In this document: positions 1 through 8,008 of the stretch, piece by piece
Numbering within the stretch: position 1 is the stretch's first letter
Layout of the letters: each line of letters begins with the position of its first letter
Assembly: GCA_937893675.1 (NCBI GenBank)
Contig: CALBGI010000052.1
Location: 1-39,243 of the forward strand
Length of the DNA stretch: 39,243 nucleotides
DNA from: an uncultured Blautia sp.
GTDB taxonomy: Bacteria; Bacillota; Clostridia; Lachnospirales; Lachnospiraceae
Direction: 5' to 3'
Made by a program: the position numbers and the translations under genes
Notes under the pieces: model-generated
Seen by the model: only the letters and a program-made list of their open reading frames with translations
Database searches by the model: none
Told to the model about the DNA's origin: nothing

Positions 1-428
1 GGATTTGGTTGATCCTTATCGGCAGAGTATTCCAGTTCTACCACCGTTCCGCCTTCAGCAGGCTTACATGGCTCTGTCCCGGCATTTACGATTGCCACAT
101 CCATTTCCTGACCGTCTTTGGAAAGTTCCCCATAAATGCGCTCGCCGGGCTGCAAAGAAACCTCTGCTGCATCATATTCTTCCGTTTCCAAACTCCATCC
201 GGCCTGTATCAGCTGGGAAGTTTCCAAAGGAAGCGTGTAGTAAGTACCATCCAGTACGAACTCAGGCGTCCCGTCATTCTTCAGCTGAGACAGAATGGCC
301 TCATCCGTACAGCCTTTATCGCTGCCCGCAGCTGCCGGAGCTGATGTCTGAGGTTTTGAGCCACATCCGGCCAGCATACCGCATACCAGCACACATCCTG
401 TCAGTAAAGCAATCCATTGTTTTTTCAT
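1..428 (-). CDS. Partial lipoprotein, N-terminal part, function unknown
   Basis: The reading frame starts with ATG at 428 and stays open to the left edge of the window, so only about 142 N-terminal residues are present. The start MKKQWIALLTG is followed by a hydrophobic stretch and the lipobox LAGC, with the Cys near residue 23. This predicts a lipid-anchored surface protein. An Ala/Ser/Pro-rich linker and a soluble region without a recognised motif follow. An AAAGGA ribosome binding site lies about 9 bases before the start. It is the last of three minus-strand genes, separated by 74 bases from the next one, so it may be co-transcribed or have its own promoter. The lipoprotein call is firm; no function can be given. 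Confidence 0.8.
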   Translation of the reverse strand, partial: MKKQWIALLTGCVLVCGMLAGCGSKPQTSAPAAAGSDKGCTDEAILSQLKNDGTPEFVLDGTYYTLPLETSQLIQAGWSLETEEYDAAEVSLQPGERIYGELSKDGQEMDVAIVNAGTEPCKPAEGGTVVELEYSADKDQPN

Positions 429-502
429 AAGCGTAAATCCTTTCTGCGATTCTATCAAATTTGTTTTATGTATGAGCAAGTCATATCCTATATAAATGGT
501 GA

Positions 503-1090
503 TTATGCTCCAATCAGCGTCATGACCACATAGAGTACGATCAGCAGGAGCGCAAGACACATTGCACAGAAAACGGCAATCATCGTTTTGACCCTGTGCC
601 GCTCCTTTAATGTCAGAACCATCATTGCAAGTACATCAAAGGAAAAGAAGAACTGGCAGATTCCAGCTAAAACCGCCAACCATTTCGGATGTACGCCGTC
701 TTTGCATGACTTTATCAGATAAGCGATCGCGTAGGGAGCTGCCCCTAATAGAATCCCATATCCTAAAATCAAAAAAACAATGGTTACCAGTCCAAACAAC
801 GCCATCAGCGGCAATGGGAAGAATGCCATCAGCGTTACATATACGGTGATGCTCCCTCCGATCAGGTAGAACGGGATCAGTCCATACTTGATGATCAAAG
901 TGCAGTTCAGCAATGTTTTTCTCGACCACTTTCTTCCTACGGTCAGCACAACGATCAAATTGACGCCCCCCATGATAAAGGGCAGAAGGATCGATACTAT
1001 CTGCAATGTGATCGCATTGCCAAAACAGACTGCCAAAAGGAAGAAGGTATACGATACAATTACATAGAGTACCGGGAGGATATAAATCAT
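503..1090 (-). CDS. Polytopic membrane protein, function unknown
   Basis: A 195-residue protein made mostly of hydrophobic segments, about six predicted membrane spans (roughly residues 1-24, 28-51, 64-87, 90-118, 136-158 and 168-192). A short Lys/Arg-rich loop (KERHRVK) precedes the last span. No catalytic or binding motif is visible. Its ATG overlaps the TGA of the upstream gene (1087-1821) as ATGA, and an AAAGGAG site sits about 8 bases ahead, so the two genes are translationally coupled and probably work together. It resembles the small uncharacterised integral membrane proteins common in Clostridia. Gene reality is well supported; function is unknown. Confidence 0.75.
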   Translation of the reverse strand: MIYILPVLYVIVSYTFFLLAVCFGNAITLQIVSILLPFIMGGVNLIVVLTVGRKWSRKTLLNCTLIIKYGLIPFYLIGGSITVYVTLMAFFPLPLMALFGLVTIVFLILGYGILLGAAPYAIAYLIKSCKDGVHPKWLAVLAGICQFFFSFDVLAMMVLTLKERHRVKTMIAVFCAMCLALLLIVLYVVMTLIGA

Positions 1091-1821
1091 TTAACAGTCT
1101 CCTTTCTGCGCCGGATCAACCAGAGGATCAGCCAGATCAGGCAGACTGGGAAGGAGAACAAGCCCAAAATAAAAAGTCCGGCTCCAACCGATCCGAGGAT
1201 TGAGTCCCCGGTGGCGATATTGCTGATGATTCCGAACAGTGCCAGACCAAAGCTGAAAGAGAGCCAGCAAAAGAATGCATATTTACTTTCTTTGGCGTTT
1301 GCAGGGACTCTTGATTCTCCCTTTTTGTTTCCAAGCTGGGTTTTCAGCTGTTCGCTTAGAAGTCGCTCCTGTTCCTCTAATTCTGTATCTCCGATTGCCC
1401 TTGCGTAATCGCACCGGAGCAGGTGATACCCCATTTTATCCTGCGTAGTTTTGGCTCGACGCAGAAACTCTTCCAAAGTTTCTTCTGCTTCTGTCCAGCG
1501 CTTTTGTTCCAGCAGAGCAGAGAACCAGTTCGCTGTAATGATATTTTTGGAATGCTTGCTGAATGCCCAGGGACGCCAGCGATCCAATCCCTGTTTCAAT
1601 TTTTCAAGGTCGTGGTCACTTTGATAGGCCGCCACATAAGGGTTCAGTTTCTTTGCCAGCCAGCGTTCATATTTGCAGTACGCGAAAAGGCAGAGAGCCA
1701 GCAGCGCAAGGAACGCCACAACAGCGATCCACATGGTCTCGTAAGAAAAAAAGTGATCATAAATCAGGCACGCACCTCCGGAAAGAGCCGCAATACTGAA
1801 AATTGGCCATGGATTCCTCAT
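1087..1821 (-). CDS. Membrane protein with a soluble TPR-like middle, function unknown
   Basis: A 244-residue protein. The frame is open for another 64 codons upstream, but the chosen ATG at 1821 is the one with a GGAGA site about 10 bases ahead, and the predicted promoter at 1895-1923 would not cover the longer form. Two hydrophobic segments near the N-terminus (about 5-25 and 31-52) are followed by a charged helical region (about 55-165) whose repeated short helices look TPR-like (WFSALLEQKRWTEAEETL, then a similar helix pair). Two more membrane spans (about 180-200 and 208-232) and a basic tail RRRKE end it. It overlaps the next membrane gene by 4 bases. The TPR comparison is inference from helix pattern only. 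Confidence 0.7.
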   Translation of the reverse strand: MRNPWPIFSIAALSGGACLIYDHFFSYETMWIAVVAFLALLALCLFAYCKYERWLAKKLNPYVAAYQSDHDLEKLKQGLDRWRPWAFSKHSKNIITANWFSALLEQKRWTEAEETLEEFLRRAKTTQDKMGYHLLRCDYARAIGDTELEEQERLLSEQLKTQLGNKKGESRVPANAKESKYAFFCWLSFSFGLALFGIISNIATGDSILGSVGAGLFILGLFSFPVCLIWLILWLIRRRKETVK

Positions 1822-1862
1822 AATAGCAATATCTCCAATCATTTGTTTGTATAAAGCGTTCC

Positions 1863-1882
1863 ATATGGGCAAATTGCCATAT
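1863..1882. repeat. Inverted repeat ATATGG / CCATAT, possible operator
   Basis: Arms 1863-1868 and 1877-1882 are perfect 6-base complements around an 8-base centre. The element lies just downstream of the predicted minus-strand promoter and before the 1821 start, where a repressor could block transcription. No regulator gene for it is identified. Confidence 0.35.
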
Positions 1883-1894
1883 CTGTATGTGAAC

Positions 1895-1923
1895 ATTGTA
1901 GCATTTGTAGGGCCGTTCGTCAC
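1895..1923 (-). promoter_or_regulatory. Probable sigma-A type promoter for the minus-strand membrane-protein operon
   Basis: Read on the minus strand, GTGACG (complement of 1918-1923) is followed after exactly 17 bases by TACAAT (complement of 1895-1900). The -10 matches the consensus at five of six bases; the -35 is weaker. It sits about 75 bases before the 1821 start. Confidence 0.5.
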
Positions 1924-2045
1924 CATTTTTCTACTGTTCAACCGAAAATTAAATGGTAAATAAATTGTGAGTAAGTATAGTGCAAAATTTCCGGCCTTTC
2001 TTAAAGGTACCACCGATCAAAAAGAGATAAAACGGGAGGCTCTCT

Positions 2046-2234
2046 TCTGATCGTTTCTGTGCAGGAGCGTGCACCGAGACGCTTCCGTACCTTGCAGGAC
2101 ACGAAAACAGCAAAAGAATTATGGACATCTATGCAAAGGTAAAGTACAATGAGCCAGAGGCGCTGTTTGATGTGGTAAATCAGGCATTGCCCAAGAAATC
2201 TTTTGAACGGATTTCAGGTATGAGTTTAGTCTGA
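2046..2234 (+). pseudogene. C-terminal relic of a tyrosine recombinase (integrase)
   Basis: The frame ending at the TGA 2232-2234 reads YLAGHENSKRIMDIYAKV followed by KYNEPEALFDVVNQALPK. This matches the end of phage/transposon integrases: the box containing the L-x-GH motif, about 14 residues later the catalytic Tyr (DIY), then a charged tail. The upstream half, with the catalytic Arg and Lys, and any start codon are missing. Upstream in-frame sequence (CTETLP) is only vaguely integrase-like. It is a decayed scar of an integrated element, not an active recombinase. The left limit is approximate. Confidence 0.65.
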
Positions 2235-2264
2235 AGGTAAGGACTGACAGAAAGATAAAAGAGA

Positions 2265-2307
2265 CGCAGGACGAGGAAAGGTATCCCCAAGGTCCTGCGC
2301 TTTTGTT
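2265..2307 (+). terminator. Candidate rho-independent terminator
   Basis: CGCAGGAC (2265-2272) pairs with GTCCTGCG (2292-2299) and is followed by CTTTTGTTT. The loop is long (19 bases). It lies just after the integrase relic and may be its old terminator. Confidence 0.5.
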
Positions 2308-2374
2308 TCCTCGGAATAAGGAGAACCTTTGGAGGATATTTGCCTGCTGCACAATCTGTAAAAGGGAACGAAAG

Positions 2375-2404
2375 TTGAGCGTTTTTTGAGATTTACCATA
2401 TATC
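2375..2404 (+). promoter_or_regulatory. Promoter and operator of the first regulator/kinase pair
   Basis: TTGAG occurs at 2375 and again at 2386, exactly 11 bases apart, the usual spacing of half-sites for OmpR-family regulators. The first copy also reads as a -35 (TTGAGC) 18 bases from TATATC (2399-2404). Eighteen of 20 bases (2375-2394) recur at 4194-4213 before the ABC genes. A start of transcription beyond 2405 excludes the ATG at 2405 and supports the TTG start at 2429. Confidence 0.6.
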
Positions 2405-2428
2405 ATGAAAAAATGGAGGTGTATTATT

Positions 2429-3100
2429 TTGAAGCCGAAATTACTGATCGTTGATGATGAACCTGGTATCGTCGATATGATGCAGAGCTACTTTCAAACG
2501 CAGTATGATATTCTGACTGCATATAGCGGCCAGGAAGCTGTCCGGAAAATTGCCGGCAAGCCCGATCTGATTCTTTTGGATATCCGTATGCCGGACATGG
2601 ACGGTCTGACGGTCTGCCAGAAGATACGGGATTATATTACTTGTCCTATTTTGTTTTTGACCGCGTGCGTGGAATCCAGTGACAAAATTGCAGGTTTTCA
2701 AGCCGGGGCGGATGACTATATCGTCAAGCCCTTTGATCTGGATGAACTGGGGGCGCGCATTGCCGCACACCTGCGGCGGGAGCAGCGCCGCCAGAGGAGC
2801 TCTGCGGTTCGGTTTTTTGGGGAGTTAGCATTGGATTACTCTGCTCGGACGGCTGCGGTCAATCGCCAGAGCATCCCGCTGTCCAGGCGGGAGTTTGAAA
2901 TTGTGGAGCTTCTTTCCCTCAATGCAGGCCAGGTCTTTGACCGGGAACGGATTTATGAACGGGTGTGGGGACTGGACGGGGATGGGAACAGCGACACGAT
3001 CATGGAGCATATTCGGAAAATACGGGCAAAGCTTGCAGCACACACGCAGCACAATTATATTGAGACAGTTTGGGGGTGCGGTTATCGATGGAACGCCTGA
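2429..3100 (+). CDS. OmpR/VanR-family response regulator (module 1)
   Basis: A 223-residue cytoplasmic DNA-binding regulator. The receiver domain (about 1-115) has the acidic pair in VDDEPG, the phospho-acceptor Asp51 in LLDIRMP, Thr in LTACV and the KPFD Lys. The winged-helix domain (about 125-220) carries SRREFEIVELL, RERIYERVWG and a terminal GCGYRW. The frame is open to an ATG at 2405, but GGAGG (2415-2419) lies 9 bases before the TTG at 2429 and the promoter overlaps the ATG, so TTG is chosen. The gene overlaps the kinase gene by 13 bases. The duplicated 11-bp-spaced repeats before this gene and before the ABC genes are its likely binding sites. Such modules usually sense and remove antimicrobial peptides. 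Confidence 0.88.
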   Translation: MKPKLLIVDDEPGIVDMMQSYFQTQYDILTAYSGQEAVRKIAGKPDLILLDIRMPDMDGLTVCQKIRDYITCPILFLTACVESSDKIAGFQAGADDYIVKPFDLDELGARIAAHLRREQRRQRSSAVRFFGELALDYSARTAAVNRQSIPLSRREFEIVELLSLNAGQVFDRERIYERVWGLDGDGNSDTIMEHIRKIRAKLAAHTQHNYIETVWGCGYRWNA

Positions 3101-4197
3101 AAAATATGGGGTTAAAGAAATCGTTCCTGGTTTTGTCTGCATGTTGCGTCTTGCTGGCCTTCCTGCTGTTAGGGCTTGTTTTGGCGGTATGTGATTCAAT
3201 CAGCAGCGCCTTTCCCGCGGGTGGAATAGAAATTCTGCCGGACGGTACAGCGGTCAGGTTGGAAGCGCCGACAGAATCGCAGCAAAGGATATTGTCTGTG
3301 CTGGGCGCTGTACAAAGTGTGTCCTGTATTGCGCTTCCGATGGGCGGGCTGGCTCTGTCAGGAGTTTTCTATTACCGCATCAAACTGAAAGAGCCCATTG
3401 CCGTATTGCGAAATGGCATTGAAAGGATTCAGAAGCACGACCTGGATTTTGTTATGCCGGTTCATTCCGGGGATGAACTGGGACAGCTCTGTGCTGCCTT
3501 TGATACTATGCGTGAAGCGCTTTTGCGATCAAATCAGGAACTGTGGCGGCAGATGGAGGAGCGAAAAAGGCTGAATGCCGCGTTTTCCCACGATTTAAGA
3601 AATCCGGTCACAGTTTTGAAGGGAACTGTGAAATTACTGCGTCAGGGTACCGCAGACAGGCAGACGATCGACAGACTGGAACGCTATACCTGGCGCATTG
3701 AGCAGTATGTGGAAGCCATGAGCAGCATACAGAGATTGGAACAAATGCCAATGCGGGTAAGTGAATGTTCATATTCCCTGCTGCGCTCAGAGTTGGAAGA
3801 GACGGCAAAACTTCTTGCCGGGACATGCAGGTTATCCATTTTTGCGCCGGATCATGGAGCTGTGCAGATAGACCATGCGTTATTTCTGACGGTTGCGGAA
3901 AATCTGATCGGGAACGCAGCCCGGTTTGCAAAAAGCGAGATCACAATCTGCCTGCAGCAGCTGGAAACCCTCCTGCTTCTGTCCGTCACAGATGATGGCC
4001 CGGGTTATCCTGCAGAGCTGGTACAAAACGGCCCGAAGCCGTTTGGAAAATGGAATGGAGATTCCACACATTTTGGGATGGGGCTTTACAGCAGCCGGAC
4101 ATTATGCCTGAAACATGGAGGAACCCTCCTGCTTGTTAATGGAACGGAGCATGGAGCAAGGGCCACTGCTTCCTTTGAAATCAGTCGAAAACCTTGA
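3088..4197 (+). CDS. Sensor histidine kinase (module 1)
   Basis: A 369-residue membrane kinase that should phosphorylate the regulator encoded just upstream. Two membrane spans (about 9-32 and 73-95) enclose a short extracellular loop of about 40 residues. A HAMP region follows (about 97-148), then the dimerisation and phosphoacceptor box AFSHDLRNP with His168, and the ATPase domain with the N box ENLIGNAARFA, the G1 box DDGPGYP and the G2 box FGMGLYSSR. All catalytic boxes are intact. ATG 3088 is preferred to the TTG at 3070; it overlaps the regulator by 13 bases, implying coupled translation. The small extracellular loop resembles kinases that detect peptides at the membrane or through their transporter. 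The exact signal is unknown. Confidence 0.87.
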   Translation: MERLKNMGLKKSFLVLSACCVLLAFLLLGLVLAVCDSISSAFPAGGIEILPDGTAVRLEAPTESQQRILSVLGAVQSVSCIALPMGGLALSGVFYYRIKLKEPIAVLRNGIERIQKHDLDFVMPVHSGDELGQLCAAFDTMREALLRSNQELWRQMEERKRLNAAFSHDLRNPVTVLKGTVKLLRQGTADRQTIDRLERYTWRIEQYVEAMSSIQRLEQMPMRVSECSYSLLRSELEETAKLLAGTCRLSIFAPDHGAVQIDHALFLTVAENLIGNAARFAKSEITICLQQLETLLLLSVTDDGPGYPAELVQNGPKPFGKWNGDSTHFGMGLYSSRTLCLKHGGTLLLVNGTEHGARATASFEISRKP

Positions 4198-4236
4198 GCA
4201 ATTTTTGAGATTTTTATTTTACACTCTCCCTATACT
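4194..4236 (+). promoter_or_regulatory. Regulator-controlled promoter of ABC module 1
   Basis: TTGAG at 4194 and 4205 repeats with an 11-base period, and 18 of 20 bases match the copy at 2375-2394. A good -10, TATACT (4231-4236), follows, but the -35 position holds no TTGACA-like sequence. This is typical of a promoter that needs an activator bound just upstream. The element overlaps the last codon of the kinase gene. Confidence 0.6.
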
Positions 4237-4259
4237 GAGAATAAGGAGAGCGTTTTTTT

Positions 4260-4931
4260 ATGAATATTGAAGCAAAAGAATTATCAAAAATCTACGGCAG
4301 CGGCGAAGGCCGTGTTGTTGCGCTGGATAAGGTCAATCTTGAAATTGCGTCCGGCGACTTCATCTCCATCATGGGTCCCTCCGGCAGCGGAAAAAGCACC
4401 CTGCTTCATTTGCTGTCCGGGCTGGATCAGCCGACCTCCGGCACTCTGACATACGATGGAAAGGACATATACCGTTTTAACGACAAAGCCCTGTCTGCCT
4501 TTCGCCGCCAGCGTATCGGCTTCATCTTTCAGCAGTTCAACCTGCTTCCCGTCCTGACTGCGAAGGAAAATATCCTTATGCCGTTATTGTTGGATAAAAA
4601 GCAGCCGGATGAAGCTTATTTAAAGCAGATCACGGAATTGCTGGGGATTCGGGAACGCCTTGCCCATTTGCCCCATGAGATGTCCGGCGGTCAGCAGCAG
4701 CGAACAGCGATTGCCCGTGCTCTGATCGCAAAACCCGATATTATTTTTGCGGACGAACCAACCGGGAATTTGGACAGCAGAAGCGGCAGCGAGGTTATGG
4801 AAATGCTGCAGAATATATGGAAGAAGATGGGAAAAACACTTGTTGTCATTACCCACGACAGCCGCATTGCGAGGATGGCGGAGCGCCGATTGGTTATTGT
4901 GGACGGAGTTCTTTCGGAGGTGACAGAATGA
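4260..4931 (+). CDS. ABC transporter ATPase, MacB/LolD/BceA-like (module 1)
   Basis: A 223-residue nucleotide-binding subunit that powers the FtsX-type permease encoded immediately after it. Visible motifs are the Walker A GPSGSGKST near residue 40, the Q-loop FQQFNLLP, the signature MSGGQQQRTAIARAL, the Walker B IIFADEPTGNLD and the switch His in VITHD. Length and motif order fit the MacB/LolD group, which drives mechanotransmission or removal of hydrophobic and peptide substrates rather than ordinary import. An AAGGAG site precedes the ATG by about 10 bases. Its TGA overlaps the permease ATG by 4 bases. Expression is probably switched on by the neighbouring regulator through the 4194-4236 element. 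Confidence 0.93.
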   Translation: MNIEAKELSKIYGSGEGRVVALDKVNLEIASGDFISIMGPSGSGKSTLLHLLSGLDQPTSGTLTYDGKDIYRFNDKALSAFRRQRIGFIFQQFNLLPVLTAKENILMPLLLDKKQPDEAYLKQITELLGIRERLAHLPHEMSGGQQQRTAIARALIAKPDIIFADEPTGNLDSRSGSEVMEMLQNIWKKMGKTLVVITHDSRIARMAERRLVIVDGVLSEVTE

Positions 4932-7408
4932 TGAAATCCTATTTGTCTCTTGCATGGAAAGAACTAAAAGCACAAAAAATCATGGCAGCTCTGATTTTGC
5001 TTGCAGTGATCCTGTCTGCGATCATGACAACAGCAGTGGGTCAGTCCATTGGAATTTTGCAGTCCATGCGTATAGAACAGGCGTCAGGCCTGAACGGAAA
5101 CCGTTATGCGACCTTTCATCAGCTGAACGAGGAACAGGCGCAGAAGCTGCACGAAGATGCGCGTCTGTACGATGTGGGTGATACCGTTTTTGTCGGCAAT
5201 GCGCCGTTGGGCAGCAGTTTATCTCTATATCTTCGGGAATATCAGGAGAACGCGCTGTCTCTCTATCCGTCGATCGGAACCATAAAAGAGGGACGTTTGC
5301 CTGAGAACGCAAACGAAATTGCATTGCCGGAAGACAGCATCCAATACCTTGGCTCAGATATTGCGATTGGGGATCGGATTTCTCTGGATCTGCGAGTGTC
5401 TGTCATGGATGGATCTCTGCCGGAATTTGAATATTCCGGCAATTTCATATTGACAGGGATTCTTGAAAGCAGCTATATCGGATATACGACCGGCACAGTT
5501 TCAGGAATTGCAGGAAAGGGAACCGCAGAACATCTGCTGCCGGAAGAATATTTGCTTTATTCTACGGATTTTAAGACCCATGACCGGCAGAATTTTCAAA
5601 GCATTGTCTATGATCTTGCGGCAGAGCTGGATATCGAGGAAGCGTATATTCAATACAACTGGATCTTGCTTGATGCCATGGGCATTTCTTATGAGGAGGA
5701 AGCCGACGGCGATGCTGGGGCAGGCTTCCCGTTTATGACAGCGGCGTGTGTTTTGGTGGGCGTACTGGTTCTGGCTGCCGCAGGCCTGGTGATTTACAAT
5801 ATTCTCAAAATCTCCATTACAACACGCACGAAAGAATATGGAACACTTCGCGCCATCGGCGGAGAGAGGGGGCAGATCTATCGTCTTGTTTCCCTGCAGC
5901 TGTTGCTCCTCTGCGGGATTGGGATCCCCATCGGGATGGTACTCGGCACATTGTCGGCAAAGGGACTGCTGCTTGCCGCTGCGGGTATTCTCAATCCGGA
6001 TATATTTCTGGTAAACAGTGCTTCCGAATTAACGGAAGCCATCAGCGCGGCCAGTTCGGTGAAGCTGCCCATGCTCCTTGCCGGCGGTGCGGTCACACTT
6101 TTGTTTGCTCTGCTGGCTGCGTTTCCCGCTGCCCGATACGCGTCCCGAGTATCTCCGACAGTCGCTATGTCCGGGCACTTTGCGAAGATCAAACGCCGCG
6201 GAAAAAGGAACCGCAAGATCTGCCATTTTGAAGCCTTTTTTGCAAGGCTGAATTTGAAACGCGGCCGGGGCAGAACGCTTGTTACGATTCTTTCTCTTGT
6301 CATGAGCATTACTGTTTTTGTTGCTTTGCAGAGCTTTACCAAGCTGCTTGATGCCAGCAATTCGGTACAGGACATGTATTTCAGCGATTATGCGGTTACA
6401 AATGAAGCAGCGGGCATTCCGGCGGAAGCGGTAGAAGCTCTGGAGGCGAACGACGCTGTAGAAAACCTTTTTACGGCCAGGCTTTCTGTATTTATGCCGG
6501 GCGCCGGAGAGGTACTTCCCTTTGAAACCGATTTGTCCGTGCAAAGCCGCGAGACCTTGCAGCTTGCCAATATTGACGAGGGACTGTTGGAAATCTATGC
6601 GCCCGGCCTTTCTGCGCAGGATAAGCAGGCATTAAAGGACGGAACAGGATGCCTTGTGAAAAATCCTGTCGCTTTTTCCTACGGAGATACACCCGTAGAG
6701 CATACAAAACTTGCGGCGGGGGATACCGTTCAAATGGGCGGCAAAACACTTCGTGTATTAGGGGAAGTGGATTCGCCGATCACGATCAACAACTCCGGAT
6801 TTACAAATGGAGTCCAGATCCTGGTGAATGATGAGCGATATTGTTCCCTGACCGGAAATGACAGCTATTCCGAAATCTATCCGGTTTTGCGGGAGAGTGC
6901 GGATAGGGATTCCTTTGAACGATGGCTGGACAGCTGGTGTCGTGCGTGTCCGGGGACGCACTGGCTTTCTTATCTGGAAAGCAGAAACGAAATGGCAGAA
7001 AGTTTTGAACAGATCAAAATGCTTTGCTGGGTGCTGATTATCTTTATCGGAATGATCGGTGTATTGAATATCATAAACACGGTTTACAGCAATATCCATA
7101 CCCGCATCAACGAGATCGGCATGCAGCGGGCCATTGGGATGAGCGCCGCAAGCCTGTACAAAACATTTCTGTGGGAGGGCGCTTATTATGGGATTTTTGC
7201 ATCATTGATCGGTGCGGTGCTGGGCTATATCTGCTGCGTTTTTGTCAATGCGGCTCAGACAGACACTTTACAGCTCGTTTCTGTCCCTGCTGCGGCGATC
7301 ACGGAAGCGGCGGCCATTTCCGTGTTGGCCTGTCTGCTGGCAACGGCGGTTCCACTGCGGAAAATCGCAAAGATGAGTATTGTAGAGGCCATAGAAACGA
7401 TCGAATAA
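4928..7408 (+). CDS. FtsX-type ABC permease, duplicated (module 1)
   Basis: An 826-residue membrane subunit. The open frame extends further upstream, but ATG 4928 overlaps the ATPase stop (ATGA) and starts the natural MMKSYLSLAWKELKAQ. One span near residues 18-40 is followed by an extracellular domain (about 45-265), then three spans (about 269-292, 320-340, 381-402). The pattern repeats: one span (451-469), a second extracellular domain (about 475-695) and three spans (698-720, 754-775, 785-808). Each three-span block contains the FtsX signature (KEYGTLRAIG and NEIGMQRAIG). The substrate is not readable; antimicrobial peptide sensing or resistance is the usual role of such regulator-linked modules. 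Confidence 0.9.
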   Translation: MMKSYLSLAWKELKAQKIMAALILLAVILSAIMTTAVGQSIGILQSMRIEQASGLNGNRYATFHQLNEEQAQKLHEDARLYDVGDTVFVGNAPLGSSLSLYLREYQENALSLYPSIGTIKEGRLPENANEIALPEDSIQYLGSDIAIGDRISLDLRVSVMDGSLPEFEYSGNFILTGILESSYIGYTTGTVSGIAGKGTAEHLLPEEYLLYSTDFKTHDRQNFQSIVYDLAAELDIEEAYIQYNWILLDAMGISYEEEADGDAGAGFPFMTAACVLVGVLVLAAAGLVIYNILKISITTRTKEYGTLRAIGGERGQIYRLVSLQLLLLCGIGIPIGMVLGTLSAKGLLLAAAGILNPDIFLVNSASELTEAISAASSVKLPMLLAGGAVTLLFALLAAFPAARYASRVSPTVAMSGHFAKIKRRGKRNRKICHFEAFFARLNLKRGRGRTLVTILSLVMSITVFVALQSFTKLLDASNSVQDMYFSDYAVTNEAAGIPAEAVEALEANDAVENLFTARLSVFMPGAGEVLPFETDLSVQSRETLQLANIDEGLLEIYAPGLSAQDKQALKDGTGCLVKNPVAFSYGDTPVEHTKLAAGDTVQMGGKTLRVLGEVDSPITINNSGFTNGVQILVNDERYCSLTGNDSYSEIYPVLRESADRDSFERWLDSWCRACPGTHWLSYLESRNEMAESFEQIKMLCWVLIIFIGMIGVLNIINTVYSNIHTRINEIGMQRAIGMSAASLYKTFLWEGAYYGIFASLIGAVLGYICCVFVNAAQTDTLQLVSVPAAAITEAAAISVLACLLATAVPLRKIAKMSIVEAIETIE

Positions 7409-7497
7409 ATCTTTGGATTCCAGGCGCGCAGAAACGCCGAAGGCGGAGATCCTGCCGGGAATGAAAAATGATTGATAGGTCCCATAACAAAAAGTAA

Positions 7498-7547
7498 TGA
7501 ACATATGCTGAAAACATATTGACATATGTTCAAAAAAGAAGTATGTT
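7498..7547 (+). promoter_or_regulatory. Promoter with inverted-repeat operator for the DUF134 gene
   Basis: TTGACA (7519-7524), 17 bases and TATGTT (7542-7547) form a strong promoter. TGAACATATG (7498-7507) and CATATGTTCA (7523-7532) are perfect 10-base inverted repeats; the right arm overlaps the -35. A third ACATAT lies between them. This geometry fits a dedicated regulator, plausibly the DUF134 protein itself. The stretch 7409-7497 shows no clear terminator for the preceding permease gene. Confidence 0.65.
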
Positions 7548-7639
7548 AAGACTGTAAAAACAAAGGGAATATGCAGGATTTTGCCGGTCGCAGGGGCGGA
7601 AAAATACGGCATTGCACAGAGCCATGGAGAGGAGGAAAT

Positions 7640-7996
7640 ATGGCAAGAACGCAGAAATGCAGATGTATCTGCTCGAAACCAAGAATAACCGAATTTATTC
7701 CAAAAGAAAATGCAGAAACGGGCAGCGTGAATCTCACCTTTGACGAGTACGAAGTCGTGCGTCTTCTGGACTATGTGAATCTGAACCAGGAGCAATGCGC
7801 CGTGAAAATGGATATTTCCAGGCCGACGGTGACACGGATTTACGACTGTGCGAGAAAAAAGCTGGCAGATGCACTGGTAAACGGGCGCGGATTGACAATA
7901 AGCGGCGGCGACGTTGTTGTCTGCGAAAAAATGCGTCCGGAATGTGTCAATGAAAAATATTGCTGTCACAGACAGGAAAAGAATCCAGGAATATAA
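7640..7996 (+). CDS. DUF134-family predicted DNA-binding protein
   Basis: A 118-residue protein of the DUF134 family (predicted sigma-70 region 4-like helix-turn-helix). The Cys-rich start CRCICSKPRITEF is typical, and the core VNLTFDEYEVVRLLDYVNL leads to the recognition-helix region MDISRPTVTRIYDCARKKLADAL. A second Cys cluster sits near the C-terminus (CEKMRPEC, then CC). The two clusters could hold a metal or Fe-S centre or act as a thiol switch; that is inference. GGAGG precedes the ATG by about 5 bases. Only 12 bases separate it from the large redox enzyme gene, so the two form an operon, and the inverted repeat at the promoter suggests self-regulation. The DNA target of this family is not established to my knowledge. 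Confidence 0.85.
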   Translation: MARTQKCRCICSKPRITEFIPKENAETGSVNLTFDEYEVVRLLDYVNLNQEQCAVKMDISRPTVTRIYDCARKKLADALVNGRGLTISGGDVVVCEKMRPECVNEKYCCHRQEKNPGI

Positions 7997-8008
7997 GGAG
8001 AAAAAACA

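Noticed and set aside
1822..2013. N-terminal extension of the TPR-like membrane protein
   Set aside because: It would cross the predicted promoter and palindrome; ATG 1821 has the ribosome binding site.
2119..2406. Minus-strand open frame of 95 codons over the integrase relic and terminator
   Set aside because: No motif or ribosome binding site; it crosses a relic, a terminator and a promoter.
2405..2428. ATG start for regulator 1 at 2405
   Set aside because: It overlaps the -10 region and has no ribosome binding site; TTG 2429 has GGAGG at 9 bases.
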